Notes under the pieces: model-generated
What the model saw: the letters and a program-made list of their open reading frames with translations, nothing else
Told to the model about the DNA's origin: nothing
Databases searched by the model: none
NCBI RefSeq assembly: GCF_000613865.1
Contig: NZ_BAJU01000022.1
Coordinates: 1 to 43,739 of the forward strand
From: Acetobacter okinawensis JCM 25146
GTDB taxonomy: Bacteria > Pseudomonadota > Alphaproteobacteria > Acetobacterales > Acetobacteraceae
DNA: 43,739 nt
Direction of reading: 5' to 3'
Position numbers and translations under genes: made by a program
Part shown: one piece after another, positions 36,625 through 43,739 of the stretch
Layout: each line of letters starts with the position of its first letter
How positions within the stretch are numbered: the first letter of the stretch is position 1

Positions 36625-36927
36625 TCAGCGAGACATGCGCCCGATGATAAACCCTACCACGCCGGAAATGGCAATGGACAACCAGGACGTGTGACTGCCT
36701 GTACGCTTTGCAAGATCGTTGCGCGTATGATCGGCCAGTTCGCGCGCATTGGCAACCGCCTGTTCCGTCAGATCACCTGCCTTGCCCCCAGCGCGGCCCA
36801 GCGCTGGCACAATATGTTGTGTAACAAGGCGTTCAATATGTGCCTTGACTGCCTCCAGTTCTTCCCGCGCGGTATCTGCTGCGGCTTCTCCGGCAAGCTT
36901 AACGTCCTTGATTTTATCTGATGACAT
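36625..36927 (-). CDS. DUF883 (ElaB/YqjD) family C-tail-anchored protein
   Basis: A 100-residue protein with a long amphipathic coiled-coil part (EAAADTAREELEAVKAHIER and following) and one C-terminal membrane helix ending in FIIGRMSR, the hallmark of ElaB/YqjD/YgaM. Such proteins are C-tail anchored in the inner membrane and YqjD can bind ribosomes. It diverges from the ABC ATPase gene and is transcribed with the downstream YqjE-like gene. Confidence 0.85.
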   Translation of the reverse strand: MSSDKIKDVKLAGEAAADTAREELEAVKAHIERLVTQHIVPALGRAGGKAGDLTEQAVANARELADHTRNDLAKRTGSHTSWLSIAISGVVGFIIGRMSR

Positions 36928-37000
36928 GAAACAAACCTCGTTGACTTTATCGTTTTAAATGACAACACCTTCTTTAACCCACAAAAAAGGACATAGTTGC

Positions 37001-38126
37001 ATGCCGCCCGCGCATGGCTCACCCCCGGCTTTGGCGCTCACGGATTTGGCGGTCCTGCCCGAAGCATCCCCCCTGACCCTGCGCCTGAACGCAGGTAACT
37101 GCATTGCCCTGCTGGGAATCGGCTCCGACACAGCAGACCTGACCGCCCTGACCGAAGCACTGGCCGGGCGCACGCACACGTCAGGGCAAATACGCATACA
37201 TGGGGTGGAGGTGGGGCATATGCCCCAGGGTGCACGCAAGATCGCCACCATGGGTGTGCATGCGCCACTGTTCCCGCAACTGAGTGTTACCGACAACATT
37301 CTCTTCCCTCTCCGGGCCACAGGCCAGCTCCCCAAGGCAGAAATAGGCCGCAGGCGCGACGAGGTACTGGCCCTGACCGGGCTGGACGCAGTACGTAATC
37401 TCTCCCCCAACACCCTTTCGGCAGAACAGAGGTTTCGGGCTGCACTGGCGCGTGCGCTGGTCACATCCCCCGACCTGCTGATGCTCAACCAGCCCATGGA
37501 CGGCCTACCCACGCAGGCTGTCAGACGCTCGATGATGTTTCTGGAACGACTCCGGCAGGCCATTGGCCTGACATCCCTGTTCCTGACCCGCGACCGTACC
37601 GAGGCGTTTATCGCGGCCTCCACCATTGGTGTGCTGGATAACGGAACCCTGCTGCAACTGGCGGATGCCCCTACTGCTCAACCGCCCCGCCACCCCCGGC
37701 GTGGCGCTGGCTCTGGGGGACGCCAACATCCTGACCGGTAAGGTCCTGCGGATTGACGACGATGTTGCCGAACTGCGCCTGCCATCCGGCGAAACGGTGG
37801 AAGCCATGGCCGATGCCGATCTGGCCGAGCATGATCTGGCAAGCATCTGCATTCTGCCCGACCGCCTTTCAGTCCTCTTCCCACGCGCGGGTGCGGCTGA
37901 TAACAGCGCCGAAGCAGGCGACCTGATATGCACACTGGTCTCCGCCCATCATCTGGGCCACAGCATTGTCATGCGGATGCGCTTGTGCGACGGCACGGAA
38001 GTCAGCCTTAACCGCCCCCCCGTGCATAACCCGAGGGAACTGAAAGCAGGACGCCCGGCCCTGCTTGCATGGCAAACGCGGAATGCAACAGCCTTTCCGA
38101 TGGATAAAAAAACCGGCTCGCTTTAG
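37001..38126 (+). pseudogene. ABC transporter ATP-binding-like protein with degenerate motifs, one frameshift
   Basis: The ATG at 37001 has AAAAGGA upstream; a farther ATG at 36959 is open. The fold is clearly that of a PotA/ThiQ-type ATPase, but every catalytic motif is altered. Walker A reads LLGIGSDTADL (no GKS/T), the signature LSAEQRFRAAL, Walker B LLMLNQPMDG (Asp and Glu replaced) and the switch His is Arg in FLTRDRTEA. A TOBE-like C-terminal domain follows. The frame breaks at about 37665, and removing one base from CCCC (or adding two) joins it. It heads a unit with a binding protein and a short permease. A role other than ATP hydrolysis, or decay, is implied. Confidence 0.75.
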
Positions 38127-38218
38127 GCTGGTGGCATTGTGTCCATAATTAACGACGACGACGCGTGAGGTTTACCCTGTTCTCTCCCTCTTTCCTGAGC
38201 ATACCCCGCAGGCAGGTC

Positions 38219-39267
38219 ATGTCCTCCCAGGAACAGGGGCAGGCTGCGTGCCGCCGCACGTTATCGCGCCGTGGTATCCTGCTGGCAGGCCTTGGGGGTC
38301 TGCTACCGGGCACAGCTATGGCAGGCCACACGCGCAAACAGACGAGAGCAGACAAAAGCCTGCACATTCTGACCTTTACAGGCAGCATTGCCCAGACCCA
38401 GAGCAAAATCCTGTTTAAACCCTACGAACACCTGACCCACCAAAGCATAGTGCCACGCGGCTGGAACGGAGAACTCCCGGACCTGCAACACCTCACAAAT
38501 CCAGCTCACCAACACCCGGCTGCCGCAATGATGGAAAACAGCAGCCTGCGCATTGGCTGCGCGCTCAAGCTCCTGTCCCGCCATCAGACAGACACATCGT
38601 CCAGCAACTGCGGCCTGCCATCTGCTTCCATTGATTACGCCATGGCGTGGGACAAGGCACGGTTCGAAACCGCCCCAAGCTGGTCTGACTTCTGGGATGT
38701 GGCCCGCCACCCCGGCCGCAGAAGCCTACGACGCGACCCCCGCTTGACGCTGGAAATCGCCTTGCTGGCCGATGGCGTGCCGGCAAATGCGCTCTACCGC
38801 GCGCTGGGCACGACCGAAGGTGTTAATCGTGCTTTTCTCAAACTGGAACAATTGCGACCTTATATTGCGTGGTGGTCCACACCGGGAGAGGCTGGGCAGA
38901 TACTGACCTCCGGCGGAGCGCTTATGGGCTGCGTCCCTACCGGAGAAATTCTGGGCACAGCAGACGCTATCCGCCAGCGTTTTGGCCTGTACTGGCAACA
39001 GCGCTTTGTTGTACAATACGGCTGGGGCGTGCTGGCAAGTGCAGCCGCCAACCCCGCAGCCCTTGCTTTTGTCTCCTGGCTGGAGCAGGCCGCACAGCAA
39101 CAGGCTTTTGCCAATGCATGGCCCTCGCTCCCATCCATGCTGAGCTCAACGCCCTTACCCCCGGCCTTGGTCACATCCCCCCCGCCATCACCATAGATGA
39201 CACATTCTGGGAAAATAATCTGGGTGCACTGAACGAACGCTTCCAACAGTGGATGCGGCGCACATGA
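38219..39267 (+). pseudogene. Tat-exported PotD-like extracellular solute-binding protein, one frameshift
   Basis: The start at the ATG at 38219 gives a twin-arginine signal, LSRRGILLAGLGGLLPGTAMAG. The mature part resembles the PotD/ThiB binding-protein class: SWSDFWDVARHPGRRSLRRDP, then YIAWWSTPGEAGQILTSGGA, and the end DDTFWENNLGALNERFQQW. The frame breaks at about 39117; one added A gives FANAMALAPIH and the proper end at 39267. The intact length is about 350 residues. An upstream GTG at 38165 is open but lacks support. The ligand is unknown (polyamine, thiamine and iron are possibilities). It overlaps the permease start by four bases. Confidence 0.8.
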
Positions 39268-39686
39268 TCCCATATCTTGCACTCGGCGCATCCGCTTATA
39301 CAGCGTTGGTTTGTGGTATTGTCATGCTTGCAACCAGTTTATTGGTCACAGCAGCCTTTGTACTTTCAGTGTTTGCTTTGCGGACCGAACAGCACCTGTA
39401 CACACTCACTCTGGCACTCCTGCTCCCCTGCACCGGGATATGCATGGCGTTACCAGCATTTGTACACGCGACAACTACCCCGATCCTGCAAGGGTTTTTA
39501 CTATCCCCCCTACTCCTGCTCCCGTTATCCCTGCCAATCAGAACATTACAGCGCAGCTGGATCGCAACAGCGCAGGAACTGGGGGCCAACAAGCTGGCGC
39601 GACTATATTTTTTCTGGTGGCCACTGTTAAAAAAACCTTTGGTTCTGACGTTATCTCTCGCAACTTTATTCAGCATTGTACAATGA
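39264..39686 (+). CDS. Very short ABC permease-like protein
   Basis: The 140-residue protein has about four hydrophobic segments and then the EAA-type cytoplasmic loop in ATAQELGANKLARLYFFWWPLLKKPL, the ATPase-contact motif of binding-protein-dependent permeases. Normal permeases of this class have 260 or more residues, with one or two helices after the loop. Here the protein ends about 18 residues after it. The start ATG overlaps the binding-protein stop and the stop overlaps the next start (ATGA both times), so the short form looks like the real gene end. It is either a minimal subunit or a remnant. Confidence 0.6.
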   Translation: MIPYLALGASAYTALVCGIVMLATSLLVTAAFVLSVFALRTEQHLYTLTLALLLPCTGICMALPAFVHATTTPILQGFLLSPLLLLPLSLPIRTLQRSWIATAQELGANKLARLYFFWWPLLKKPLVLTLSLATLFSIVQ

Positions 39687-40156
39687 CATCACACCCCCCT
39701 CTCCCTTTTTGGAAAACCACGCCCCTTAAAGACATGACCAACGCACAATGGGAATCCCTGTGCGATGGATGTGGACGGTGCTGCCTGCATAAACTCCGTG
39801 ATGATGAAACGGACGAACTGTATTACACATCAGTTGCGTGCAGACTTCTGGATGTCAAAACCTGCCAGTGCACGGACTACCCAAAACGCCACCGAAAAGT
39901 GCAGGACTGCGTGACCTTAACACCCACCATGATTCCCGAACTCGACTGGCTACCACCAGATTGTGCTTACAAACGACTATCAGACGGAGATGACCTGCCG
40001 CCCTGGCACCCCTTGATAACGGGCAGCCCCCAGACAGTCATCACCTCCGGCGCATCCGCCGCAGGGCGCTGCATAAGTGAAAGACGCGCGGGAGCACTGG
40101 AGGATTACGTTGTTGACTGGCCTGCCGAACACGCAAAACCTACCGAAGGAAATTAA
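39683..40156 (+). CDS. YcgN-family cysteine-cluster protein (UPF0260)
   Basis: The 157-residue protein has the family start PFWKTTPLKDMTNAQWESLC and the Cys-rich pattern CDGCGRCCLHKL. It continues with VACRLLDVKTCQCTDYPKR, MIPELDWLPPDCAYKRL and the closing EDYVVDWP. The cysteine pattern resembles metal or Fe-S binding CxxCxxCC proteins; the molecular role is unknown. Its start overlaps the permease stop (ATGA) and its end overlaps the metallopeptidase frame, so it may be translationally coupled to both. Confidence 0.9.
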   Translation: MTSHPPLPFWKTTPLKDMTNAQWESLCDGCGRCCLHKLRDDETDELYYTSVACRLLDVKTCQCTDYPKRHRKVQDCVTLTPTMIPELDWLPPDCAYKRLSDGDDLPPWHPLITGSPQTVITSGASAAGRCISERRAGALEDYVVDWPAEHAKPTEGN

Positions 40157-40831
40157 TGTTGCCGCACAGGGAGTGGTGCAGGTCGTATGGAAACAATCCA
40201 TACGTGCCAAGCGTCTTTCCCTGCGCATTGCACCGTATGAGCACACACTGATTGTAACTGTACCGATAGGGTGCAGGTCGGAACAGGCACTGGCGTTTGT
40301 GCAGGCAAACCATGCATGGATCAATGAACGCCTGCAAAAACTTGAAAAACCCCCCTCTTTTTCAGATAACAACATCATTCCCATACAGGGCAAACCCTAC
40401 CGTATCATGCATGCCCCCAAACAACAGGGCGGAGCATGGCTGGAAGCCCAATACCTTATGGTCAGCGGAGATCGTGCATTCATCAATAGACGCGTTGCCG
40501 ATTTTTTACGTTCCCACGCCACAACAGCTCTCAGGCAGGAAGTGCAGGCAATGGCCCAAAGTACGGACCTACATCCATCACGCGTAGATATTCGTGACAC
40601 ATCCAGCCGTTGGGGAAGTTGTTCTAGTTCCGGCCGTATCATGCTGTCCTGGCGCGTTATCATGGCGCCAGATATAGTACGCCATTACCTGATCGCCCAT
40701 GAACTTAGCCACCTCAAACATATGAATCATGGTCCACTTTTCTGGCAACAGGTCGCCAAAATCACACCGTTTAAACAACAGGCAGAAACATGCTGCGCCA
40801 GAAAGGCCCCCTCCTGCTGCACGCCAGATAA
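40077..40831 (+). pseudogene. YgjP-type M48-like zinc metallopeptidase (DUF45), one frameshift near the end
   Basis: The protein has an N-terminal beta-rich part (WKQSIRAKRLSLRIAPYEHTL) and the zinc site HELSHLKHMNHGPLFW, with HExxH and the third ligand His. SSRWGSCSSSGRIMLSWR is the usual segment before it. The frame then goes off at about 40792 into a Cys-rich tail. One added G gives AETWLRQKGPLLL and a stop at 40829-40831, like other family members. The GTG start at 40077 overlaps the upstream gene by 80 bp; a TTG near 40113 is possible. The substrate is unknown. Confidence 0.82.
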
Positions 40832-40894
40832 ACACCCCGTTTGCACGACGACTGAACCATGCTAAGGAGCACCCCCTGACAGTGCAAACCACAC

Positions 40895-40980
40895 GCGAAC
40901 TTGGCGGAATGGTAGACGCAGGAGACTTAAAATCTCCAGCCCGAATGGGCGTGCGGGTTCGAGTCCCGCAGTTCGCACCA
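40895..40980 (+). tRNA. tRNA-Leu (UAA), probable integration site
   Basis: A class II tRNA: acceptor GCGAACT/AGTTCGC, D arm GGCGGAATGGTAGACGC, anticodon stem GGAGA/TCTCC with loop CTTAAAA (anticodon TAA), a long variable arm and T arm GCGGG-TTCGAGT-CCCGC. The discriminator A and an encoded CCA follow. The 3' end lies 63 bp before an integrase, the standard arrangement when an element has integrated into a tRNA gene and rebuilt its 3' end. Confidence 0.96.
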
Positions 40981-41016
40981 CAAACTGTTGAAAAACAGAG
41001 GTATTTTGTCCGAGAG

Positions 41017-41043
41017 GAAATTTTCCCATAATGGGAAAACTTC
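41017..41043 (+). promoter_or_regulatory. Palindrome covering the integrase ribosome binding site
   Basis: TTTTCCCAT-A-ATGGGAAAA at 41021-41039 is a perfect 9-bp inverted repeat. It extends by GAA/TTC beyond one mismatch to 41017 and 41043, directly touching the integrase ATG. The right arm contains the likely Shine-Dalgarno GGGAAAA. As DNA it could be a repressor or excisionase operator. As RNA, a 7-bp stem with a 5-nt loop would hide the ribosome site. Confidence 0.65.
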
Positions 41044-42639
41044 ATGCTCCGCGCCATCCCGTCCCGACGCACAGGACAGCCTCGTTATCACTTCCGCCGC
41101 ATTGTCCCGGCACTGCTCCGTCCCCTGTTGGGCAAGACCGAGATTTCCCTTGTCCTCCATACCTCTGATAAGCTGGTCGCCCGTGAACGTGCAGCCGCCC
41201 TGTATGCCAGGACGGGACAGCTTTTCAGAGCAGGCAAGATGCAACACCCCACCAAAGACGACCTTCTGGCCCTCTATCGCGACTTGATTGACAGCTACGA
41301 GGCCGCTCTGAAAGCGCAGGAAGAGAGTGCCGCAAAAGTGCTCGAAGCCGAGCGCGCCCAGCATCTCATTGAAAAAGCCGATCTGGTCACCAAGCAATCA
41401 ACCTTCCTCAATACGGTCCTGCCTCACATGGAAGGCCTTCTGAAGGGACTGGGACAACTCAGGCACACCCTCGAAAAACGGGAAGTCTGGGCTGTCACCG
41501 AAAAACAGGGCTTACAAAACCAGATCACCACGCTCTGTAGCCTGATCCAGACCAGCCTGCCTCACAATGAAGATAAACCCGATGGGCAGAAATCCTCGTC
41601 CAAACAACCGCGCAGCATGAAACTGTCGGCGGCGGCGGACAAATTTGTCTTCTCAGTACCATCCAAAAGTGCTGGCACCATCAAAGGAACCGGCAAGACC
41701 GTGGCCCTCTTCACCGAAGCATTCGGAGATATCCCGGTTCACCAGATCACTGGCGACGTGGTTGGAGAATTTTACGACCTTCTCTCTGGCCTGCCGACCA
41801 CCCATGGCAAAGGTAAGGTCACCCTCCCCCTTCGGGACGCTGCCAGAGAAGCTGAGGAAAATGGAGCAGAACTCGTCTCCGGCAAGACCGTCAAAAACCA
41901 TTTCTCGCGCATGTCTGCGATCTGGAGCGAACTGGTCCTGCGAGATCTCGCTCCCAAAAACCCCTGGGCCAACTGGTCTTTCGATTTAACACAAAAGACC
42001 AATCGCCGGGCCTGGTCAGAAGACGAACTGAGAACACTCCTGACGTCAAAATGGCTAGGCCGGGTTTTCCCAGAACGCACCTATCGGGGCATTGTGCGCA
42101 TTGCTCTGTATACCGGCATGCGTCTGGGCGAGATCTGCAATCTGAGGAATGAGGATATCGAAGTCCTGAACGGTATTCCCTGTTTCCACATCCGGCCCCA
42201 TACGGTTGAGATCGACGGCAAAATTCGGGAATGGTCTCCCAAGACATCGGCTGGCACCCGTATCGTGCCCATTCACAGCAAACTGCTGGAAAAAGGTATC
42301 CTTGAGGAATTCAGAAACGCCGGCCCCTATTTCTTCAGTGAACTGCCTATCTCCAATTTCGGGGTGCGGGGCGCCAATTTTGAATTGATCTTTTCCAAAC
42401 ATAAACGGCGCCTGAACCTGCCAACGCAGGTCACCTTTCACTCCTTCCGCCATCTGGTTTCAACCGTGCTCAGAAATCAGGACAGTCACATTCGAGAGCT
42501 TTGGATTGATGACCTGTTAGGCCATGAAGCCACCCATAAAAGTCAGGGCACGACCAAATACACATCGGCTATTTATCTGCAAAACCTTCAGCGGGTTGTG
42601 GAGGCCATTACCTATCCCGATGACATTGCAAACTGGTGA
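41044..42639 (+). CDS. Tyrosine recombinase (integrase) of an integrated element
   Basis: The 531-residue protein has an N-terminal arm-binding segment (RAIPSRRTGQPRYHFRRIVP), a coiled-coil region at about 80-170, a SAM-like core-binding domain at about 195-310 and the catalytic domain at about 325-525. Catalytic residues visible are Arg in YTGMRLGEICNL, HxxR in HSFRHLVSTV, the His in DLLGHEATHKS and a Tyr in the TKYTSAIY end. It begins 63 bp after tRNA-Leu on the same strand. It should catalyse site-specific integration and excision at the tRNA 3' end. The long coiled-coil insertion is typical of island and ICE integrases. Confidence 0.93.
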   Translation: MLRAIPSRRTGQPRYHFRRIVPALLRPLLGKTEISLVLHTSDKLVARERAAALYARTGQLFRAGKMQHPTKDDLLALYRDLIDSYEAALKAQEESAAKVLEAERAQHLIEKADLVTKQSTFLNTVLPHMEGLLKGLGQLRHTLEKREVWAVTEKQGLQNQITTLCSLIQTSLPHNEDKPDGQKSSSKQPRSMKLSAAADKFVFSVPSKSAGTIKGTGKTVALFTEAFGDIPVHQITGDVVGEFYDLLSGLPTTHGKGKVTLPLRDAAREAEENGAELVSGKTVKNHFSRMSAIWSELVLRDLAPKNPWANWSFDLTQKTNRRAWSEDELRTLLTSKWLGRVFPERTYRGIVRIALYTGMRLGEICNLRNEDIEVLNGIPCFHIRPHTVEIDGKIREWSPKTSAGTRIVPIHSKLLEKGILEEFRNAGPYFFSELPISNFGVRGANFELIFSKHKRRLNLPTQVTFHSFRHLVSTVLRNQDSHIRELWIDDLLGHEATHKSQGTTKYTSAIYLQNLQRVVEAITYPDDIANW

Positions 42640-42722
42640 ACACCGAGCCGGCCTGCGCTGGTTTTAGGGGCAGGATTGAAGGGCACTGGTGCTGTTTCTT
42701 GTCACCAAAACCCTCTCGTCAT
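42640..42722. other. Spacer between integrase and dyad array
   Basis: No gene is seen. The last 20 bases (near 42703-42722, AAAACCCTCTCGTCAT) resemble the ACTCTCAAGT spacer of the array, so it may be a degenerate edge of the repeat. Confidence 0.4.
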
Positions 42723-42965
42723 GCGACCATTGGTCGCTTTGGAAGGAAACCTAGGCGACCAACGGTCGCATCACCCTCCCTTCATCAACGACCATTGGTC
42801 GCATGGCCAAACTCTCAAGTGCGACCATTGGTCGCTTTGAGAGGAAACCTAGGCGACCAACGGTCGCGTCATCCTCGCTTCATCAACGACCATTGGTCGC
42901 ATGGCCAAACTCTCAAATGCGACCATTGGTCGCTTTGAGAGGAAACCTGGGCGACCAATGGTCGC
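42723..42965. repeat. Array of eight phased dyads GCGACC-N3-GGTCGC in a 98-bp tandem repeat
   Basis: Fifteen-base boxes start at 42723, 42755, 42788, 42821, 42853, 42886, 42919 and 42951, with steps of 32, 33, 33, 32, 33, 33 and 32 bp (about three helical turns). The central triplet is ATT, AAC or AAT. The third box of each unit begins with A instead of G. Boxes 1, 4 and 7 (and 2, 5, 8 and 3, 6) are 98 bp apart, and the spacers between boxes are conserved from unit to unit. It therefore forms about 2.5 copies of one unit. Conserved spacers and short boxes exclude a CRISPR array. A binding array for a dimeric protein of the element (partition, replication, transfer or excision control) is the likely role. 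Confidence 0.95.
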
Positions 42966-43056
42966 ATAAAACGCCCCTCACAGTGTCTGCAAAAAGATGC
43001 GCTGTCGCCCAACCGGACACCTCTTCCCAATCAATTTATGACGTTAAATCAGTCTC
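42966..43056. other. Gene-free stretch after the dyad array
   Basis: No coding signal or recognisable site is seen in this 91-bp stretch, which separates the array from the stop codon of the minus-strand exported-protein gene. Confidence 0.5.
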
Positions 43057-43389
43057 TTAATTCAAAGCCCAACAGCGTGAAGTCGGCACGTTCTGATCTG
43101 TCTGGGGATTGGGGGCGGTTAACACACACAACACAGTTTGCTTACGCCCCTCTACTGTTAAAAGAACCCCTTGCCCCGAATAGTCCGTCGTGCTTATGAC
43201 CTTGAAACCCTTGTTCAATAACTCGGTCAAAGACAGCGCAAGTGGTTTCAACGTCGTGGGAAGCGCCAAAGGACTATAGGGGGATTTCACACCCGACTGC
43301 GGCAGCCAGTCCCCCGATGACTGGGCAAAACCACTAACCGGCCCTAAAAGGCCAAGGGCTGTCATCACCATAAAACCGGCTTTGCGCAT
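43057..43389 (-). CDS. Small exported protein of unknown function
   Basis: The ATG at 43389 is preceded by a perfect AGGAGG, so it is preferred over the farther start at 43416. The 110-residue product starts MRKAGFMVMTALGLLGPVSG and should be cleaved after FAQ. The mature part has a KGFKVISTTDYSGQGVLLTVEGRK beta-rich segment and two Cys near the C terminus that could form a disulfide. I do not recognise the family. It diverges from the exonuclease gene and lies within the presumed element. Confidence 0.75.
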   Translation of the reverse strand: MRKAGFMVMTALGLLGPVSGFAQSSGDWLPQSGVKSPYSPLALPTTLKPLALSLTELLNKGFKVISTTDYSGQGVLLTVEGRKQTVLCVLTAPNPQTDQNVPTSRCWALN

Positions 43390-43471
43390 GAGACTTCCTC
43401 CTTCTAATGCTGTCACTGCCTGTAACGGATTACCTCCTGTTTATCACATCAGGCTTTAAGGGAGCGCTTCT

Positions 43472-43739
43472 ATGCAACACACTTCGCTGGAAGATCAGGC
43501 ACGCACCTTGGAAGCAACGGGTGCTTACCGGGTTTTACGTCGTATCGCGCCCCTTCCACTTGAGACACAGGTGCCGCGTGATCAGACCCGCGTTGGCCTT
43601 TTTCTTGATCTTGAAACCACCGGCCTTGACCCTGCCTGTCATGAGATCATCGAATTCGGAATGGTGCCCTTTGTTTATACGCTGGATGGGCATATTCTCG
43701 GCACCTTACCGGCTTTCAATCGCCTGAGAGAGCCTTCCC
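43472..43739 (+). CDS. DEDD-family 3'-5' exonuclease (3' end cut by window)
   Basis: The ATG at 43472 has GGGAG upstream and the frame stays open to the window end (89 residues seen). After about 40 residues the ExoI motif FLDLETTGLDPACHEIIEFG appears, with the metal-binding Asp and Glu of DNA polymerase III epsilon-like exonucleases. The ExoII and ExoIII motifs would lie beyond the window. It starts 82 bp from the divergent exported-protein gene. As an element-borne gene it may serve DNA processing during replication or transfer. Confidence 0.82.
   Translation, partial: MQHTSLEDQARTLEATGAYRVLRRIAPLPLETQVPRDQTRVGLFLDLETTGLDPACHEIIEFGMVPFVYTLDGHILGTLPAFNRLREPS

Noticed and set aside
42636..42938. 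100-residue plus-strand reading frame over the dyad array
   Set aside because: It is produced by the DNA repeats; the 98-bp unit is not a multiple of three, so the repeated peptides fall in different frames. There is no ribosome site or coding character.
42723..42965. CRISPR array
   Set aside because: The repeated boxes are only 15 bp and the intervening 17-18 bp are themselves conserved between units, so they are not unique spacers; no cas genes are near.

Overview
The window is chromosomal DNA of an acetic acid bacterium (Acetobacteraceae, probably Acetobacter or a close genus). This rests on the hpn hopanoid cluster (hpnA-B-C-D-E-G with an hpnL-like gene), alphaproteobacterial-type protein sequences throughout, and high GC by eye. 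No species call is possible without a search.

Layout. 1-4.8 kb: the end of a TSCPD-domain (NrdJ-like) gene, a RidA-family gene, a COG3146 acyltransferase gene, then folD overlapping metF (one-carbon metabolism). 5.0-7.6 kb: a visibly AT-richer pair on the minus strand, an EptA-like phosphoethanolamine transferase followed by a diacylglycerol kinase-family gene. 7.8-11.9 kb: a small unknown gene, then queA-tgt-queG (queuosine) and a ribbon-helix-helix gene. 11.8-13.7 kb: phzF-like and panE-like genes on the minus strand. 13.8-16.4 kb: a TerB/DnaJ protein, then mlaA and mlaC. 16.4-20.8 kb: GNAT, ettA, tRNA-Ile(CAU), ppa, an extradiol dioxygenase, tRNA-Asp. 20.9-23.2 kb: the peroxide module ahpC-ahpD diverging from oxyR. 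23.4-24.3 kb: rpmJ and a TPR protein with a hexanucleotide repeat. 24.3-32.8 kb: tyrA, the hpnL-like gene and the hopanoid operon, which supplies squalene (HpnC, D, E) but has no squalene-hopene cyclase here. 32.8-36.0 kb: an aromatic-acid-type efflux operon (marR, DUF1656, hlyD, nodT) without its usual FUSC permease. 36.1-40.9 kb: a YqjD/YqjE-like envelope pair, a decayed-looking ABC transporter (pseudo-ATPase, Tat-type binding protein, very short permease), a YcgN-type cysteine-cluster protein and a YgjP-type zinc metallopeptidase.

40.9-43.7 kb: tRNA-Leu(UAA) followed 63 bp later by a tyrosine recombinase, the typical left edge of an integrated element. Behind the integrase is a 243-bp array of eight GCGACC-N3-GGTCGC dyads, spaced 32 or 33 bp apart, in about two and a half tandem copies of a 98-bp unit. 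It is followed by a small exported protein and the start of a DEDD 3'-5' exonuclease cut by the window end. The dyad array is the least explained structure in the window.

Data quality. Thirteen conserved genes are each interrupted by one small indel, mostly a single missing base. This density points to indel errors in the assembly rather than true pseudogenes. Such loci are given as one entry covering both pieces, typed as pseudogene, with the likely intact product named.
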